DNA from: Gordionus sp. m RMFG-2023
Taxonomy: Eukaryota; Nematomorpha; Gordioida; Chordodea; Parachordodidae
Reading direction: 5' to 3'
Assembly: GCF_954871325.1 (NCBI RefSeq)
Contig: NC_088775.1
Coordinates: 83,057,561-83,121,560, forward strand
DNA length: 64,000 nucleotides
Notes under the pieces: generated by a model
What the model was told of the DNA's origin: nothing
Seen by the model: the letters and a program-made list of their open reading frames with translations, nothing else
The model's database searches: none
Translations under genes and position numbers: made by a program
Shown here: one piece after another, positions 12,501 to 24,365 of the stretch
Layout of the letters: each line of letters starts with the position of its first letter
Numbering within the stretch: the stretch's first letter is position 1

Positions 12501-12666
12501 TTATAATTTTGTTTTTTTTTGTGGAATCCTAATTTTTTTTTTCTGTTGGAACTAATGGGATTTTTTTTTAAAAATATTTCTAAGGGTTTGTTGATAATAT
12601 AATATTCTTTATATAAAAAGCACAAAATTTATTTGTTGCGAAACGTGACCTAATATAATTATGAAA
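9566..12666. other. 3.1 kb of AT-rich sequence without a supportable gene
   Basis: Open frames at 10555-10869 and 11875-12129 have the residue content expected of random AT-rich DNA (Ile, Asn, Lys, Phe, Tyr), lack a normal start context and match nothing I know. I see no arrays or element ends. Confidence 0.45.
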
Positions 12667-13310
12667 CTAGCATGAAACTTTTCTCCCATTTAAATAATAA
12701 TCGTATTTGCATCCCCCGCAATAGTTTTCAATACAAATTGCTGAAGGATTATTTAAACAGATTTTGTCTGGACATGGAGAAATGTAACACTTAAATTCTG
12801 CCACCCCTGGCGGGCAAATAGATCTTCTACTTCTTGTTTCACCATATCTATTGTCAGCTGATTGAATTCCTTTATATATGGAATAGTTTTGTTTATAAGC
12901 TATTTTTGAAAAGTGCATTTTCCAAAATTAACTTGCAACCAGTTTATATTTTTAAAAAGTAACTAGTTAAATTGCAAGTTACTTTTTGAATTATTTAAAA
13001 AAACTCATCAATTTAATTATTTTATTAAATTCTTCTAAATATTTATTTTTAAAAAAAATCAGTGCCTTATTATAGAAAAGGTGAGCTAGATTTTTTTTGC
13101 TCAAAAAATAAGTTTCCTTTGACTTTAAAAAAAACGTTCTATAAAAGAGTGATGTAAAAGACAAATTATATTTTATAAACATAAATTTTAAATTTGGGAA
13201 ATCATCATATTTAATATATTCTTAAAAGTAACTTAGTAAATATTTTTACCTTTCATGGCTAATATTAGGATTAAAAGTAGGAAGCATTTATACTTAATAT
13301 AAAGACACAT
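12667..13310 (-). CDS. Secreted 8-cysteine peptide, CPPG/YCGGC family (2 exons)
   Basis: On the minus strand, exon 1 (13310-13250) encodes the signal peptide MCLYIKYKCFLLLILILAMK. Exon 2 (12869-12667) encodes the mature chain GIQSADNRYGETRSRRS followed by the eight-cysteine module (CPPGVAEFKC, YISPC, IENYCGGC, LNGRKVSC). Cysteine spacing is identical to the 8321 gene. The intron is 380 bp against 45-65 bp in most siblings, so it has gained about 330 bp. An inverted pair AACTTGCAA/TTGCAAGTT lies at its exon 2 side. RSRR before CPPG could be a processing site. The sequence just upstream of the ATG (CCTTTAAAAA...CTCAAATG) is shared with the 22965 gene. Confidence 0.85.
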
Positions 13311-13739
13311 TTGAGAAAAATATTTTTAAAGGAATTTATGAATTTTAAAGTTAAAATTTATAAAAGGTTATAATTATGATAAGATATTATATTAATGTTC
13401 AAGGTTATATTAATCATTTTTTTTAAATTACTATTTAAAGTTATGTGTTTTTTTATTGTACAAATCTCTTTGTTTTAAAAGATGGAACGGAATGAAATGG
13501 ATTATTTAAATAGAAATATAAGTGAACAATCAGGAATAATAAATCTCGTGATATTACAACCAGAATAAGGGATTTTAAGTCGAGATAACTATCTTTTCAG
13601 GATTATTACCAAAAAGTAACCTTGGTGTTTATTTATATTACTTATTTTTTATAAAACATAGTATAAAAATTTAAGGAACAGCATTTATACAACAAATCTA
13701 AAGATTCTAAGAACTAATATAGTATGATTTAAAGCAACA
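13311..13739. other. Upstream region shared with sibling genes
   Basis: About 170 bp upstream of the start codon is a block (13472-13502, CTCTTTGTTTTAAAAGATGG and following) that recurs at a similar distance upstream of the 22965 gene and more weakly the 15371 gene. It may be promoter sequence carried along by duplication or kept by selection. Confidence 0.4.
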
Positions 13740-14085
13740 TATGCATAGCCAGGATTTTGCTAGGGGGTAGGTAAAGTACTATTAGATGGGGGCTTCCTCA
13801 AAAAATTTATTGGAGGTCTTTAGGTCTATTTTTGTTGAAGGCTTGTGGCTAATTTTGGTGTTTCACTTTTTTTGATGTAAAAATGCTTTTTTCTAAAAAA
13901 GTTATTATTTTTACAAATTTTTCTTCCAAATTCTTTTTTGTAATAATATATATCTTTTTAGGGGAGAAAGGTGAGGGAAGGTGTGTGAAGATATTTTATT
14001 AGCTCAAAATGTGATATTTATGAGAATAGACAAATTTCTGAAGGAAGGTTTTCCATGCTTCCCCTTTCCGACTACCCCTATGTCA
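13740..14085. mobile_element. Degraded relative of the 36037 hAT-type element
   Basis: The left end GCATAGCCAGGATTTTGCTAG and the right part (AAATTTCTGAAGGAAGG, CCCCTATG) match the termini and subterminal sequence of the element at 36037-37236. A target duplication is no longer clear and the termini are mutated. Much shorter than its relative. Confidence 0.55.
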
Positions 14086-15370
14086 GCATTTAAAAAGTGA
14101 CTGGATGACACTGAATTTTTATGATATCTTATAAATCTCAGAAGGCCTTCATTTTCCATAAAAATAATCTAAGGATCAAACAAATCATACCATAAAACAG
14201 CTTAAAAATTTTAATTATCTGAATGTTATAACATAATATCGATACAACTTCTTTATATGGCGATAAAATTTTACCTTTGTCTAGGATATCCCAATTTTAA
14301 TTTAACATTATTACTCTGATTAAAAGTGATCAACATTTCAGATTAAATAAGGATATTCATATCTATTGCGTATTAATGTCTATTAATTAGTTATAACATT
14401 CTTTTTAGAAATCAATCATTCTAAACAATAAAAGTGGAAATAGCAATATAGAATTACTTCCAATTTATACTCCTATATTGTAAATACTAAATACCACGTT
14501 AAAAAAAAGAAAAAGCCCTTCTTAGTTACCTTCTGAAAACTTAAATTCATTGGAAGTTTCAGACTACCCCCGCAACGCTCAATTTAAATTTAATATAAAA
14601 AGGAATGCTTATTGATAGCTTTATTTAGATTGGAGATATTTACATTGTATGAAAATTTTATATCAGTTCTTCAAATATAGATTTCGCGGTTGAAAAGAAA
14701 AGTAATCGGAAAGAGTTAAAGGACAACAGTCTAAATAAATGAGGGGTATTAATCTAATTACTCTTACAGTAGATAGCAATGGACAACCACAATGAATGAA
14801 ACCAAAAATGGAAATAATGATGACTGTTATTTTTTTTAAAACTAAATTTAATAACTATATTTTGTTTTGCAATATTCTTATTTATAATGTTTATTGTTTA
14901 TTTTCCTAGAAATTCCTTTTCCTGGAAGTTTATTTTTCTAGTGGGTTATATTCTCTTAGACCCTTTTTTTATAGGAGTTTTTTTCCTTAATTTCCCCCCC
15001 CCCCCATAAGTTACTTTTCTGATCACTATAATATTCATTTACTAAAATAAAGGATTCGCTGTGAGGTCTATAAAATTCATATTATATACATTTATTTAAT
15101 ATGCCAACAATATCATAAATTTGTATATGAGACTCTTTTTTTCTTAATAAAATGATTAAAACAATAAAGATGATGTAAAATAGATAAATATTGTGCATTT
15201 AGAGATTAAGGTAATTATGATTAGTTTGAAAAGAAAATTCATAATATCGTTAAATAATTATTTCATATTTTTAATTTTGTTTAAAATATATATTTTACCA
15301 ATAAAACTCTAGTATTTTAAAATCATAACATTTTTATTTTCTTTTTTATAAGTTGGCAATATTTGATTCG
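14086..15370. other. Intergenic AT-rich sequence with a poly-C tract
   Basis: No gene recognised. A run of 12 C lies at 14994-15005. Confidence 0.4.
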
Positions 15371-15679
15371 TTAGTTGCATTTAATCTTTCTTCCGTTGAA
15401 ATAATAATCGTAATAGCAACCCCCACAATAATTAGGAACACAATTTGCCAGAGGATAACTTCGGCACTTAGTGCCTAAACAGGGAGACATCCTACAATTG
15501 ACTTTTTTAATCCCTGGCGGGCACATGATAGATCTCTTAATTCTTGATTCATGCCTATGAGCACCAAATTGATACCCTATACAGAGTTTATAATTGAACA
15601 TAACAAAATATTAATTTTTACCTTTTATGGTTTGTAATACTAGAATCAAAAGCAGGAAGGATTTGATTATATAACGCAT
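15371..15679 (-). CDS. Secreted 8-cysteine peptide, CPPG/YCGGC family (2 exons)
   Basis: Minus strand. Exon 1 (15679-15622) encodes MRYIIKSFLLLILVLQTIK. A 45 bp phase 1 intron follows, then exon 2 (15576-15371). The mature chain starts GYQFGAHRHESRIKRS and carries CPPGIKKVNC, RMSPC, VPNYCGGC and FNGRKIKC, ending with one extra Asn. Spacing is C-x8-C-x4-C-x4-C-x7-C-x4-C-x2-C-x12-C as in its siblings. IKRS just before the module may be a convertase site. The whole transcribed unit is only 309 bp. Its function is unknown. Confidence 0.86.
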
Positions 15680-16064
15680 TGAGTTATTTAAAAAAATTAT
15701 ATTAAAGATTTAAAAGTAAAATTTTGATAACTTGATACTATAAAAAAATGTTTATTAGATATAATCATTTTAATATTTATTATATAAAGTCATCCTATTA
15801 TTTTTTTATTATAAAAATATATTTGTTTTATATCGGATTGGCAAGAAATGGCATCAAAATTTTTTTTGTTTCTATTTATTTTTTAAGATTAAAAGAGAAT
15901 AATGAGTTGCAAATCTTGTGAGTTAAAAGGTACTATAAAGGAATTACAAGGAATTACATATCCCTTCTCATAAGATTTTAAAATGAGAATCGTATAGGCA
16001 ATTGAAAGGAATGCATCCTATGATAACACCTTCCTACATATACAATTTCTAGCCTAAAATGAAA
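15680..16064. other. Upstream region of the 15371 gene
   Basis: It contains a weak copy (about 15826-15855) of the block found upstream of the 12667 and 22965 genes, followed by a shared AAGAGAATAATGAG-like stretch. No other feature. Confidence 0.35.
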
Positions 16065-16185
16065 GTATATTAAAATGAAAGTAAATTAAAATGAAAGTAA
16101 ATTAAAATGAAAGTAAATTAAAATGAAAGTAAATTAAAATGAAAGCAAGATAAATTGAAAGTAAATTAAAATGAAAGTAAAATAA
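16065..16185. repeat. 16 bp tandem repeat, about 7 copies
   Basis: The unit AAAATGAAAGTAAATT is repeated in tandem with small variants at the edges. Confidence 0.85.
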
Positions 16186-16291
16186 AACTTAAAGCTTATA
16201 TATAATTAAAATTGAACGTAAAGTAGAACGTAAAGTATATATATATTCTTTACCTTTTTCCTTTATGAAGTATTAATTATATATTTTTTTT

Positions 16292-17917
16292 GCCTCTTCA
16301 CTAATTTATGAATCTTTTCTTCTACAATATTTCTTTATTCAACAATTTCCATAACAAAAATCCGTCATTGTATATACATAAAATTTTCCTCTTTTAAAAC
16401 AAAAATAAAATAATGAATCTCCTTTTCTTGTGTTGCCACTGTATTTTTCTTTTTCCACAAAAAAATAAACAAAATACATGGCTAACAACAGGTTCGTAAA
16501 TATATATATATATTAATTAAAATCATTTAAAATATAATGAATTTTTATCATTCTAATACAACACGTCCACCCTATTAAGGCTTCTTGTGTTTCCATTCAT
16601 TTGTTGCCTCCATTTATCCTCCCACTTTAACGACAATGGATAATAATTAATGGATAATATCACATTTTTCATGATAAGTGTCTTAAAAGGAAGGTATGAT
16701 ACGTTTGCCATCAAATCTTTAAAAAATACAAAATAAATATATATCTCTTCCCCTTCCCAGCTCTATGTATAAACTATTGTACTCTAATTTTTGTTTGATC
16801 ATGGTGACGAATACCCTCCATCCCATTTTCAAATTCTATACGATTTAATTTTTTTCCTAAATTTTCTAATACCATCCCTCTTTCCCATAATTTATCCTTA
16901 TTATTATAACATCTAGCCCATACATTTGACCAATATGATATAATGTAATTTGATAAAACCTCTATATCACATCTTGGTTTCATAAGATCCAATAATACTT
17001 TCGCCCTTCTTCCCAAAAATCAGTTGGAGTAAAACCTCCTATCCTTTTATAATTATTAAGATTATTCTTCCACTTTATGGTCCCTATTAAACATAATCTT
17101 ACCTGTCTTTTCCTTATCCCTTATACTATGTTTCCTGAGTTCATCCCACTTAGTAGACCCCCCCCCCCCTCCTTAATATGTGAGATAAATTACGAATTAT
17201 GGTTTCATCTTCTTGCGAAGATTCTATATTATTTATTTTAAAACTTTCAGTGTTCAATCCCAATCTGGATAAAATATCAGGTAGATGATTTTCCCTACCT
17301 CTTCGATATTTAAGCTCCAAATTGAAACTACCTACCAATAATAACCACCTTTGAAGTCTAGGTGATAACATTAATTCTTTGTTATTTCTCTTAAACAAAT
17401 GAATTAACGGCTTATGGTCGGTTTAGACTGTAAATCTTTTACCAATTAAATATTCCCTACATTAAGTTAGACCAAAAATTACCGCTAGTGGCTCTCGCTC
17501 AATCACTGAATATCGGGTTTCTGCATCATGAAAAACTCTTGAAAAAAATAGAATAGGTCTCTCCATATCATTTATTACATGTAATAAAGCCCCCCCCCCA
17601 CCTCTATTAGATGCATCCACCGCCAATATTATGGGTAAATCATTATTAAAACAACTTAAAATTGGCTCTTCACTAATCTTTTGTTTCAATAATTCTTTAT
17701 TCAACAATTTCCATAACAAAAATCCGTCATTGTTTATATATAAAATTTTCCTTTTTTAAAACAAAAATGAACCTCTTTTTCTTTTGTTGCCACTGTATTT
17801 TTCTTTTTTCACAAAAAAATAAACAAAATACATGGCTAACAACAGGTTCGTAAATATATATATATTAATTATAATCATTTAAAATATAATGAATTTTTAT
17901 CATTCTATTACAACATA
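16292..17917 (-). mobile_element. Ty3/gypsy retrotransposon fossil with LTR-like direct repeats
   Basis: Minus-strand segments at 17719-17462 and 17398-17150 match the RNase H region of Ty3/gypsy polyproteins (VDASNRGGGGALL, SPRLQRWLLL, YRRGRENHLPDILSRL). The segment at 17016-16774 looks like an integrase C-terminal region. Direct repeats of about 260 bp (16292-16562 and 17664-17917) flank the core and resemble LTRs starting TGTTGTA. Most of the pol gene and all of gag are absent, so this is a heavily shortened, broken copy with several breaks. The direct repeats remain similar, which suggests moderate age. Confidence 0.75.
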
Positions 17918-17939
17918 GCCCACTTCTATTAGTCACACC

Positions 17940-18113
17940 AGGGGCGGATTGAGAAACAAAGCGCCCGGTAAAATTGTTTATTAGGGGCCTCAAAACCCCA
18001 TTTGTAAGTTTTACTCCTCATTTCCGCTCATGATTATGAGTTTATTAAGTATATAATCTTAATATACTAATTCATATATATTTATGCAAAAAGCCATTCA
18101 TACAGAAAATTTA
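17940..18113. other. Possible transposon end
   Basis: CAGGGGCGGATTGAG at 17949 resembles the end of a hAT-type element. I could not find its partner end, so this is at most a truncated copy. Confidence 0.25.
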
Positions 18114-18121
18114 GTTACGGT

Positions 18122-19104
18122 TAGAGGTCTGACTCAAAGACTTGGGTCGGATTAGGACATAAAAAAAAATTTGGACTCGGTTAGGGCTAGATATGTCTGA
18201 CCCGACCCAACCCGGAAAATAAATATTAGAATTACAAATAACCCTAAATAATACAAATATCTTTTGCTTCACAAATAGAATAACTGATATTTATATGTCT
18301 TTTTAATTGGTTTATTATTATATTTTTTAATTTTTTTTCTTTATTTAAACAATTATATCATCTTTTTTCGACATCAATCTTGCAAATTATTTTTATATAA
18401 TCCCAATATTTTTAAATTCGATTGTTTTAATTTTACTTTTTATATTTAAACCGAATAAAATTTATATGTAAACAAATTAAATAAAATGCAACTTTATATC
18501 AATATTGATTAGATTATAGGGGATTTTCATTTAAGGCAGTATGTGAATAAATACAAATAATTTTTATTTGTTTCTTAGATAGATTTCCTTGCCCATTCTA
18601 AAATACATTACCCTTTTCTCAAAACTGAGTCATTAAAATGCCAAAAATATTCCTACCTGATGGGTGATAATCACTTTGTCTTAATCGTAGCTATATCATC
18701 CTGCTTTGGGCAAGCCGTTTTGAATCTTGTCAAAACATTTTCAAAATCCATAAGGGAAAAAACATATATCTCTCCTTTTTATAAACTTAAACAAAACAAT
18801 GCCATCACAATAATCCGGCCCAATTATTTAAGGCTTAAAAATTCTTGGCCAGAATCATTCATTTAGCATTCTCCTTTTTAATTTTTTAATATATTCGTTC
18901 TTTTTTAAAATATTTTTCATGTTCTATTTTAATATATATTTATTTGTAAATTTTTAATAATTCTTTTAAATAAAAAATGATGATTATTATTTAAACTCAA
19001 ATTATATAAAAAATTTGTCGGGCTCGGGTTGGGTTGAATCTAAAAATTTGTGCTCGGGCTCGGGTCAGGCTTGGGTCGTGAAATTATTACTTTGCAGACC
19101 TTTA
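18122..19104. mobile_element. hAT-type non-autonomous element, 983 bp
   Basis: Flanked by perfect 8 bp copies of GTTACGGT (18114-18121 and 19105-19112). The ends are TAGAGGTCTG and CAGACCTTTA, an inverted pair with one mismatch. Subterminal GGGTCGGG/CCCGACCC words tie it to the elements at 6502, 20732, 24469 and 62669. The 68-codon open frame at 18660-18866 does not resemble a transposase. Confidence 0.85.
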
Positions 19105-19192
19105 GTTACGGTATTTATCTTTTCTTAATATTTCTTTTGTTCATTGAAATTAAGAGGTATACAATCTTAAATAAATTAAATACCTGTTAGAT

Positions 19193-19384
19193 AAATAAAA
19201 ATAACATTTAAATAAATAAAAATAACATTTAAATAAATAAAAATAACATTTAAATAAATAAAAATAACATTTAAATAAATAAAAATAACATTTAAATAAA
19301 TAAAAATAACATTTAAATAAATAAAAATAACATTTAAATAAATAAAAATAACATTTAAATAAATAAAAATAACATTTAAATAAA
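19193..19384. repeat. 21 bp tandem repeat, 9 copies
   Basis: Nine almost perfect copies of AAATAAATAAAAATAACATTT. The near identity suggests recent expansion. Confidence 0.9.
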
Positions 19385-19979
19385 AAAAATTATTTTTGCA
19401 TCGGAATCGTATAGTAAAAAGAACATATAATTAACGCGAATATAGATAAAGATTATTTTAACAAATTTTAAACTAAAAAAAAAATCTAACCTTATGAATG
19501 GTGATAAAAAGGTATTTTTTTTATTTATTTTTTTACAGATGATGAGGCTTGTTTGTTAAATCATAATACTTATTCAAAAAAATCTGAGGGATAAATAAAA
19601 GACGAAGATATTTTATATTGTAAATTCTAAAGGAATATGTAATGATCTTAAACTAAAAAACAAGGATAAAATAGTATAATAAGTTACTATACAATATATG
19701 TAAAGATTTGAGTGGTCGTAATAGCAATTGTTATACCTAAAAAAAATCATTGTAGATTCAAATTTACAAAGTTTAGAATCTAAAAAGAAATAGTGGTATA
19801 AATAATGAGACAGCAAAGACGAAGAGGGAATTTGTTACTATCATAAAATGAGTAATGCTAGATTATTATCCCAAACCCAATCACTCCTGAACCTTTATAA
19901 AATTTCAAAACTTAAATTACGGTTAAAATGTATTTATAAATTTAAAAATAGTTAGACAGTTTTAATATAGCCTATAAAT
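19385..19979. other. Intergenic AT-rich sequence
   Basis: No gene or element recognised. The frame at 19613-19816 looks random. Confidence 0.4.
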
Positions 19980-19987
19980 ATTATGGG

Positions 19988-20198
19988 TAGTGTTGTTAAA
20001 CGGCTCATTTTGAGACCATTTTTTAAAACGGCTAACTCAATATTTTAGCCAGAAAATTATTGCCTAAGCCTCGAGATTCCGCGAATAGATATTCAAACCT
20101 TTGTTCCTTCTACAAACAAAATCTTTAGGCTTTGCGCAATATCATTCTGGAAGAAATATTGAGTTAGCCGTTTTTAAAAAATGGCTCAAACAACACTA
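19988..20198. mobile_element. 211 bp hAT-type MITE of the TAGTGTTGTT family
   Basis: Flanked by perfect 8 bp copies of ATTATGGG (19980-19987 and 20199-20206). The ends TAGTGTTGTTAAACGGCTCA and GGCTCAAACAACACTA are inverted repeats, and pairing continues inward (ACGGCTAACTCAATATTT). Relatives are at 34593, 34482 and 49277. Confidence 0.88.
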
Positions 20199-20552
20199 AT
20201 TATGGGGTTTGAAAAATATATTCATTTAGAAGTTGTAAAAAATAATAATAGTCTCAAAAAACTCAAATATATGGATGCAATACTAAGTACAAACATATAC
20301 AAGTCCGATTTAATAAAACGCCATTATGCACACATTTAGATTATAATTTATATCTACAAATTATTTAATCAAATTTAGTGCTCATTAATTCACAATCATT
20401 ACTTATATAATTAAGAATAAAAAAATTAAATTTCCAACATATCAAGTTTAACTGACTTTATTAAAAGCGTCTCCAGATAGTCTTGATTAAGGCTTGCCCA
20501 CATCCTATTTCTAATTATTTTTTAACTTAAAAAATATTATTTTACAATTAAC

Positions 20553-21270
20553 TTAGGTAAAATAATTTGAGATTATATTTATATACAAATAATATAATAA
20601 TTTTGGTAGATGCACTTGAGTATCGTCCTCGTTTCCACTAGACACGGTATCATTATATAAAAAGCCCACTATACTTCCAAGGTACCTTCTTTTCTTACAT
20701 TTCCCGGTAAAAAAGTAAAATTTTATCGTGGCAGAGATCTGCAGAGTCCGGACGGGATACATGGGGCGGGCTGGAAATTTAAAAAAATAAACCCAGACCA
20801 TGTAAAAGTAATATATTTTTTTAAAATACCTGGGCCGGGTTGAATAATTTTCCTATAGACATAGGCCGGGCCGCCGAGCCAAATATTTTAAATCGCAATT
20901 ATTATATAAAATACAATGAATGTTACATAATTGATTAGTATATCACATTCATTCATTTCTCATATCTTTCAAAACCGAAAATTAAGAAATCTGGGCCTGG
21001 CTAAAAAAAATTAAAATCTAGGTCGGGCCAAATAAATCCGGGTCAGGTTATAAAATAGGACCTCTGCAGGTCTATGATATATGTTCAGTCCACTACTATG
21101 ATTTCCTTACTATTCTTCAACCTGGTTACATATGATACACCAAAAACTGTACCATATCCTCAAGTAACTTAGTTAGAACTGTTAGAGCCTGACAGCTTTT
21201 CATATCATAAATAAATAATAGAAATAACAAGAGCCATAAACATAAGCATATTTAAGTCCTCAAACCATAT
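20553..21270 (-). pseudogene. Possible decayed small gene interrupted by a MITE
   Basis: On the minus strand a hydrophobic start (MLMFMALVISIIYL near 21250) is followed, after several stops, by coding-like blocks with KNSKEIIVVD and, beyond the MITE at 20732-21081, GKCKKRRYLGSIVGFLY and NEDDTQVHLPK. Part of it resembles 9090-9130. I do not recognise the protein, and chance open frames remain a fair explanation. Confidence 0.2.
20732..21081. mobile_element. MITE of the TCTGCA/GGCCCG family
   Basis: The ends CAGAGATCTGCAGAGTCCGG and GGACCTCTGCAGGTCTATG pair as inverted repeats, with GGGCCGGG-type words inside. No clean target duplication is visible. Same family as the copies at 6502, 18122, 24469 and 62669. 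Confidence 0.65.
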
Positions 21271-22964
21271 TTAAGTTTGGATAAAACTAAATTTAAAGAA
21301 CAGCGTTCTTAATGAAATAAGCAACAACCTATTTTATAAACAAATAATTATCGAGAGAATCAATTAATATAGTATATAAAAACTTAAAAACATTTATTTA
21401 AAAAAACCCAAAGGATTTTAAAAATTGAATTGAAAACAGGGGAAATAATAAGTTTAATCAAAAATCTGCTGGTTCCCCGTGTCAAAAATTGTTAAATATC
21501 AGGCTCAATCAATATCTGTCAGCAATAGAATTGATATGAGTAAAAAAAAATTATTTCTACAATTAAAAGAAGCAAGTCTCAATCATTTTAGGGACAATTG
21601 ATAATTCCAAGAAAATGAAAAAATGGCATAGCACTAAAATTACATTATTTTAAGTATAACGAGATGAGCAAAATTCTCATTTTGAAGCATTCTTAATATC
21701 GGGTAACATTGATTAGATTTCAATATTTTTTAACAGCGACATAAGATTTCCTATTTCATATAGCAGTTATCGCACAGACTTGAAGAACGAATCTTCCGAA
21801 TGTGATAACGGTAGAACATTATCATTTACTAATATTATTTAATTTTTATTCCAAAAATGAAAAGAAATGATTTACAGAAGAATATTTTTTGTATCTGCTG
21901 CAATTAGTGTTTATTAAAAATAATCAATCAAGTAGGCCGAATATATGGCATTTCATTTAGTATTTAGGTGAGTCGTGTAACCATGTTTAAGACAATTCGG
22001 GTATTCTGGAAGATTGTCACATAGCAATATACAATTTATTAAAGATTTCAAATGTATTTGCAAACGCCTTGCTTTCTGGAAACTTAAATATGTTTGAAGA
22101 TACCATCTTACTCATGAAGAGTGACTAATAAGGAAAGTAAAAAAAGAGAAGAGAACTAAGGGAGATTTGATAAATAACAGTTGTGGAAGGAGGCCGAAAA
22201 AGATTTGTCCATTAGTGTAAATGATATCATATAAGAAATTAATTTTTTAATATGGAAATCTACATTTTAATACAAGGATTTTTAAATATTTTTTTTCCCA
22301 AATTAATCAGAGAAATTTGAAAATATGAATATTCCAAAACAAATTTGAATTAAAGAGGCAATCTAAAATCATGCAAAAAGCAATCAAACAATCATAAGAC
22401 GAGTTATGGCATTGATCATTTGGAGAATTATAATATAGATGAATATGATTGAGCATTTCTACGTTTTATCTGAAAGATGTGTCATTTTAAGGATTTTGCA
22501 TTCTCATAATCTTGCACTTGAATATAATTATGCTAGTTTCTCTATCTATTATATTTAAAAAAGGAGATGAGTGAATTCAAAACGATGTTAAGGCCAAAGT
22601 AGTAACCACTAAAATTTTATGATTTTTTAATCCTAGTTTCTAAAATTTTCATTTTTTTATGGGGTTTATTTTCTCTATAAATAATTTTTCTGATATTAGA
22701 GATATTTTTTTTGAAGTTTTTTCTTCCGATTATGCTATAATTATCCTATTAAAATATAATAAAATTCGAATTATCCGAAATCTACGAAAACCAAAATATA
22801 ATAAATTTTATTTGATGCGGTATTTATAAAATCTAAATTTGTATTTCTAATAAAAGAAGATGAATAAAATTTATAAAATAATATATTATGTTAAGTAATA
22901 TACATATTTCTTTATTTTTAGTTTCAAATATTTATAAATTAAAACAGAATTGACGATTTTTTCA
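21271..22964. other. 1.7 kb without a recognisable gene
   Basis: I found no exons with recognisable protein similarity, no arrays and no bounded elements. Confidence 0.4.
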
Positions 22965-23277
22965 TTAGCATGTAACTTTTTCCCCGTCATAATAAAAATC
23001 GTGTTTGCATCCCCCGCAATAATTGGGAACACAATTCGCTAAAGGATATCTTGGGCACTTTCGCTGATGACAAGGAGACACAAAACATTTAACTACGATT
23101 ACATCTGGCGGGCACATAGAAGATCTTCTGATTCGTGTTCCATATCTATGGTCAGCAGGTGGAGCTCCTATTTATGGAGTTAATAATTCGATGTATACTT
23201 TAAAAATTAAATTATTTACCTTTTATGGCTACCAACACTAGAACCAAAAGTAAGAAGGATTTAATTGGGTCGCACAT
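22965..23277 (-). CDS. Secreted 8-cysteine peptide, CPPD/YCGGC family (2 exons)
   Basis: Minus strand. Exon 1 (23277-23220) encodes MCDPIKSFLLLVLVLVAIK. A 52 bp phase 1 intron precedes exon 2 (23167-22965). The mature chain begins GAPPADHRYGTRIRRSS and contains CPPDVIVVKC, FVSPC, VPNYCGGC and YDGEKVTC with the exact family spacing. It departs from its siblings in CPPD (for CPPG) and GEK (for GRK). IRRSS before the first cysteine may be a processing site. Exon 2 continues open only to its splice acceptor, so it is easily missed. Signal and spacing make the call firm; the role is unknown. Confidence 0.86.
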
Positions 23278-23998
23278 TTGAGCCAAATTGTTTTTAAAGG
23301 AAATAAAATATTTTTGAAGTTTAAATTTTTTTCTATTTTTAAAATGTTAAAATTATGACATTATATATTTTAAAGCTCAAGGTTTTCATAATAATATTTA
23401 CATTTTATTATTTAAAATTTTTCTTTTCGTTTACTCTCTTTGTTATAAAGAAAATTGGACTGGCATGAAGTGGTTTATTTAAAAAATTTTTTTTTTAGAA
23501 TTAAAGGAGAATAATAGTCACTTAGTACAATACATATGCATTAGGTATATGTGAAAATAAAACAAAAAAATTCTTAAATATATATTTTTTAAAAAAAGAC
23601 GAAAATAAATGACTATAAAAAATATTATTAGGCTACATGGAGCAGTAAATTGATAAGAAATTTTAAGACGATAAAAATAACTTAGTTACTAAAGCCGCTA
23701 CATTTGAGTAACGGTAGCGCAAAACATTACTCGTTACCTTATTTTTTTTTCTTAAAAAATATTGAAAAAAAAAATGTTTTATTTTATTTTATATTATATT
23801 AAATTTTTATAAAATTTTATAAATAATTTAAGCCGAGTTTTTAATTTCAGATCAACATCAGAAATTCTTCATCAGCTCATATCTAAAAATAAACATTTGA
23901 AGATAGAAATATGAATTCTGATTAATTTAAAAAAAATTAGAGGATCTTCTGAATAGAGAATTTTGTGAAGATGATCTAATTAAATATTTTTTGTAACC
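23278..23998. other. Upstream region and AT-rich spacer
   Basis: It contains the shared upstream block (23440-23475) found also ahead of the 12667 and 15371 genes. A GTTACT/AGTAAC-rich patch at 23690-23740 resembles 7500-7650. Confidence 0.4.
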
Positions 23999-24365
23999 GG
24001 AAAATGATTGCTTACAAGCACAAACTAACAACTAAGGTAATAATGTCGTTATAACTTTTTCCCACCAACAACCTTCTATCGTCAATCCTTAAATGCAATC
24101 ACTCAAATATTAATTTTTTATATACCCAACCAAAGGGTACCCCCTTAACATTTTAAATTTTAATTTACCGAATATTTATTCTATCTAAGATAATATATAA
24201 TATATATATAATCATATAACTTATGGCAAATTACCTAATATAATTCATTCAAGGTTGTTTTATTAATTTAAAAAATTTAATGATTGAATTGGCATAAAAT
24301 TCAATTCTTATTTTTTTAAAAAAACGTATATATTTGAAATCCTTAATCTCCCTAAAAAAAATGCT

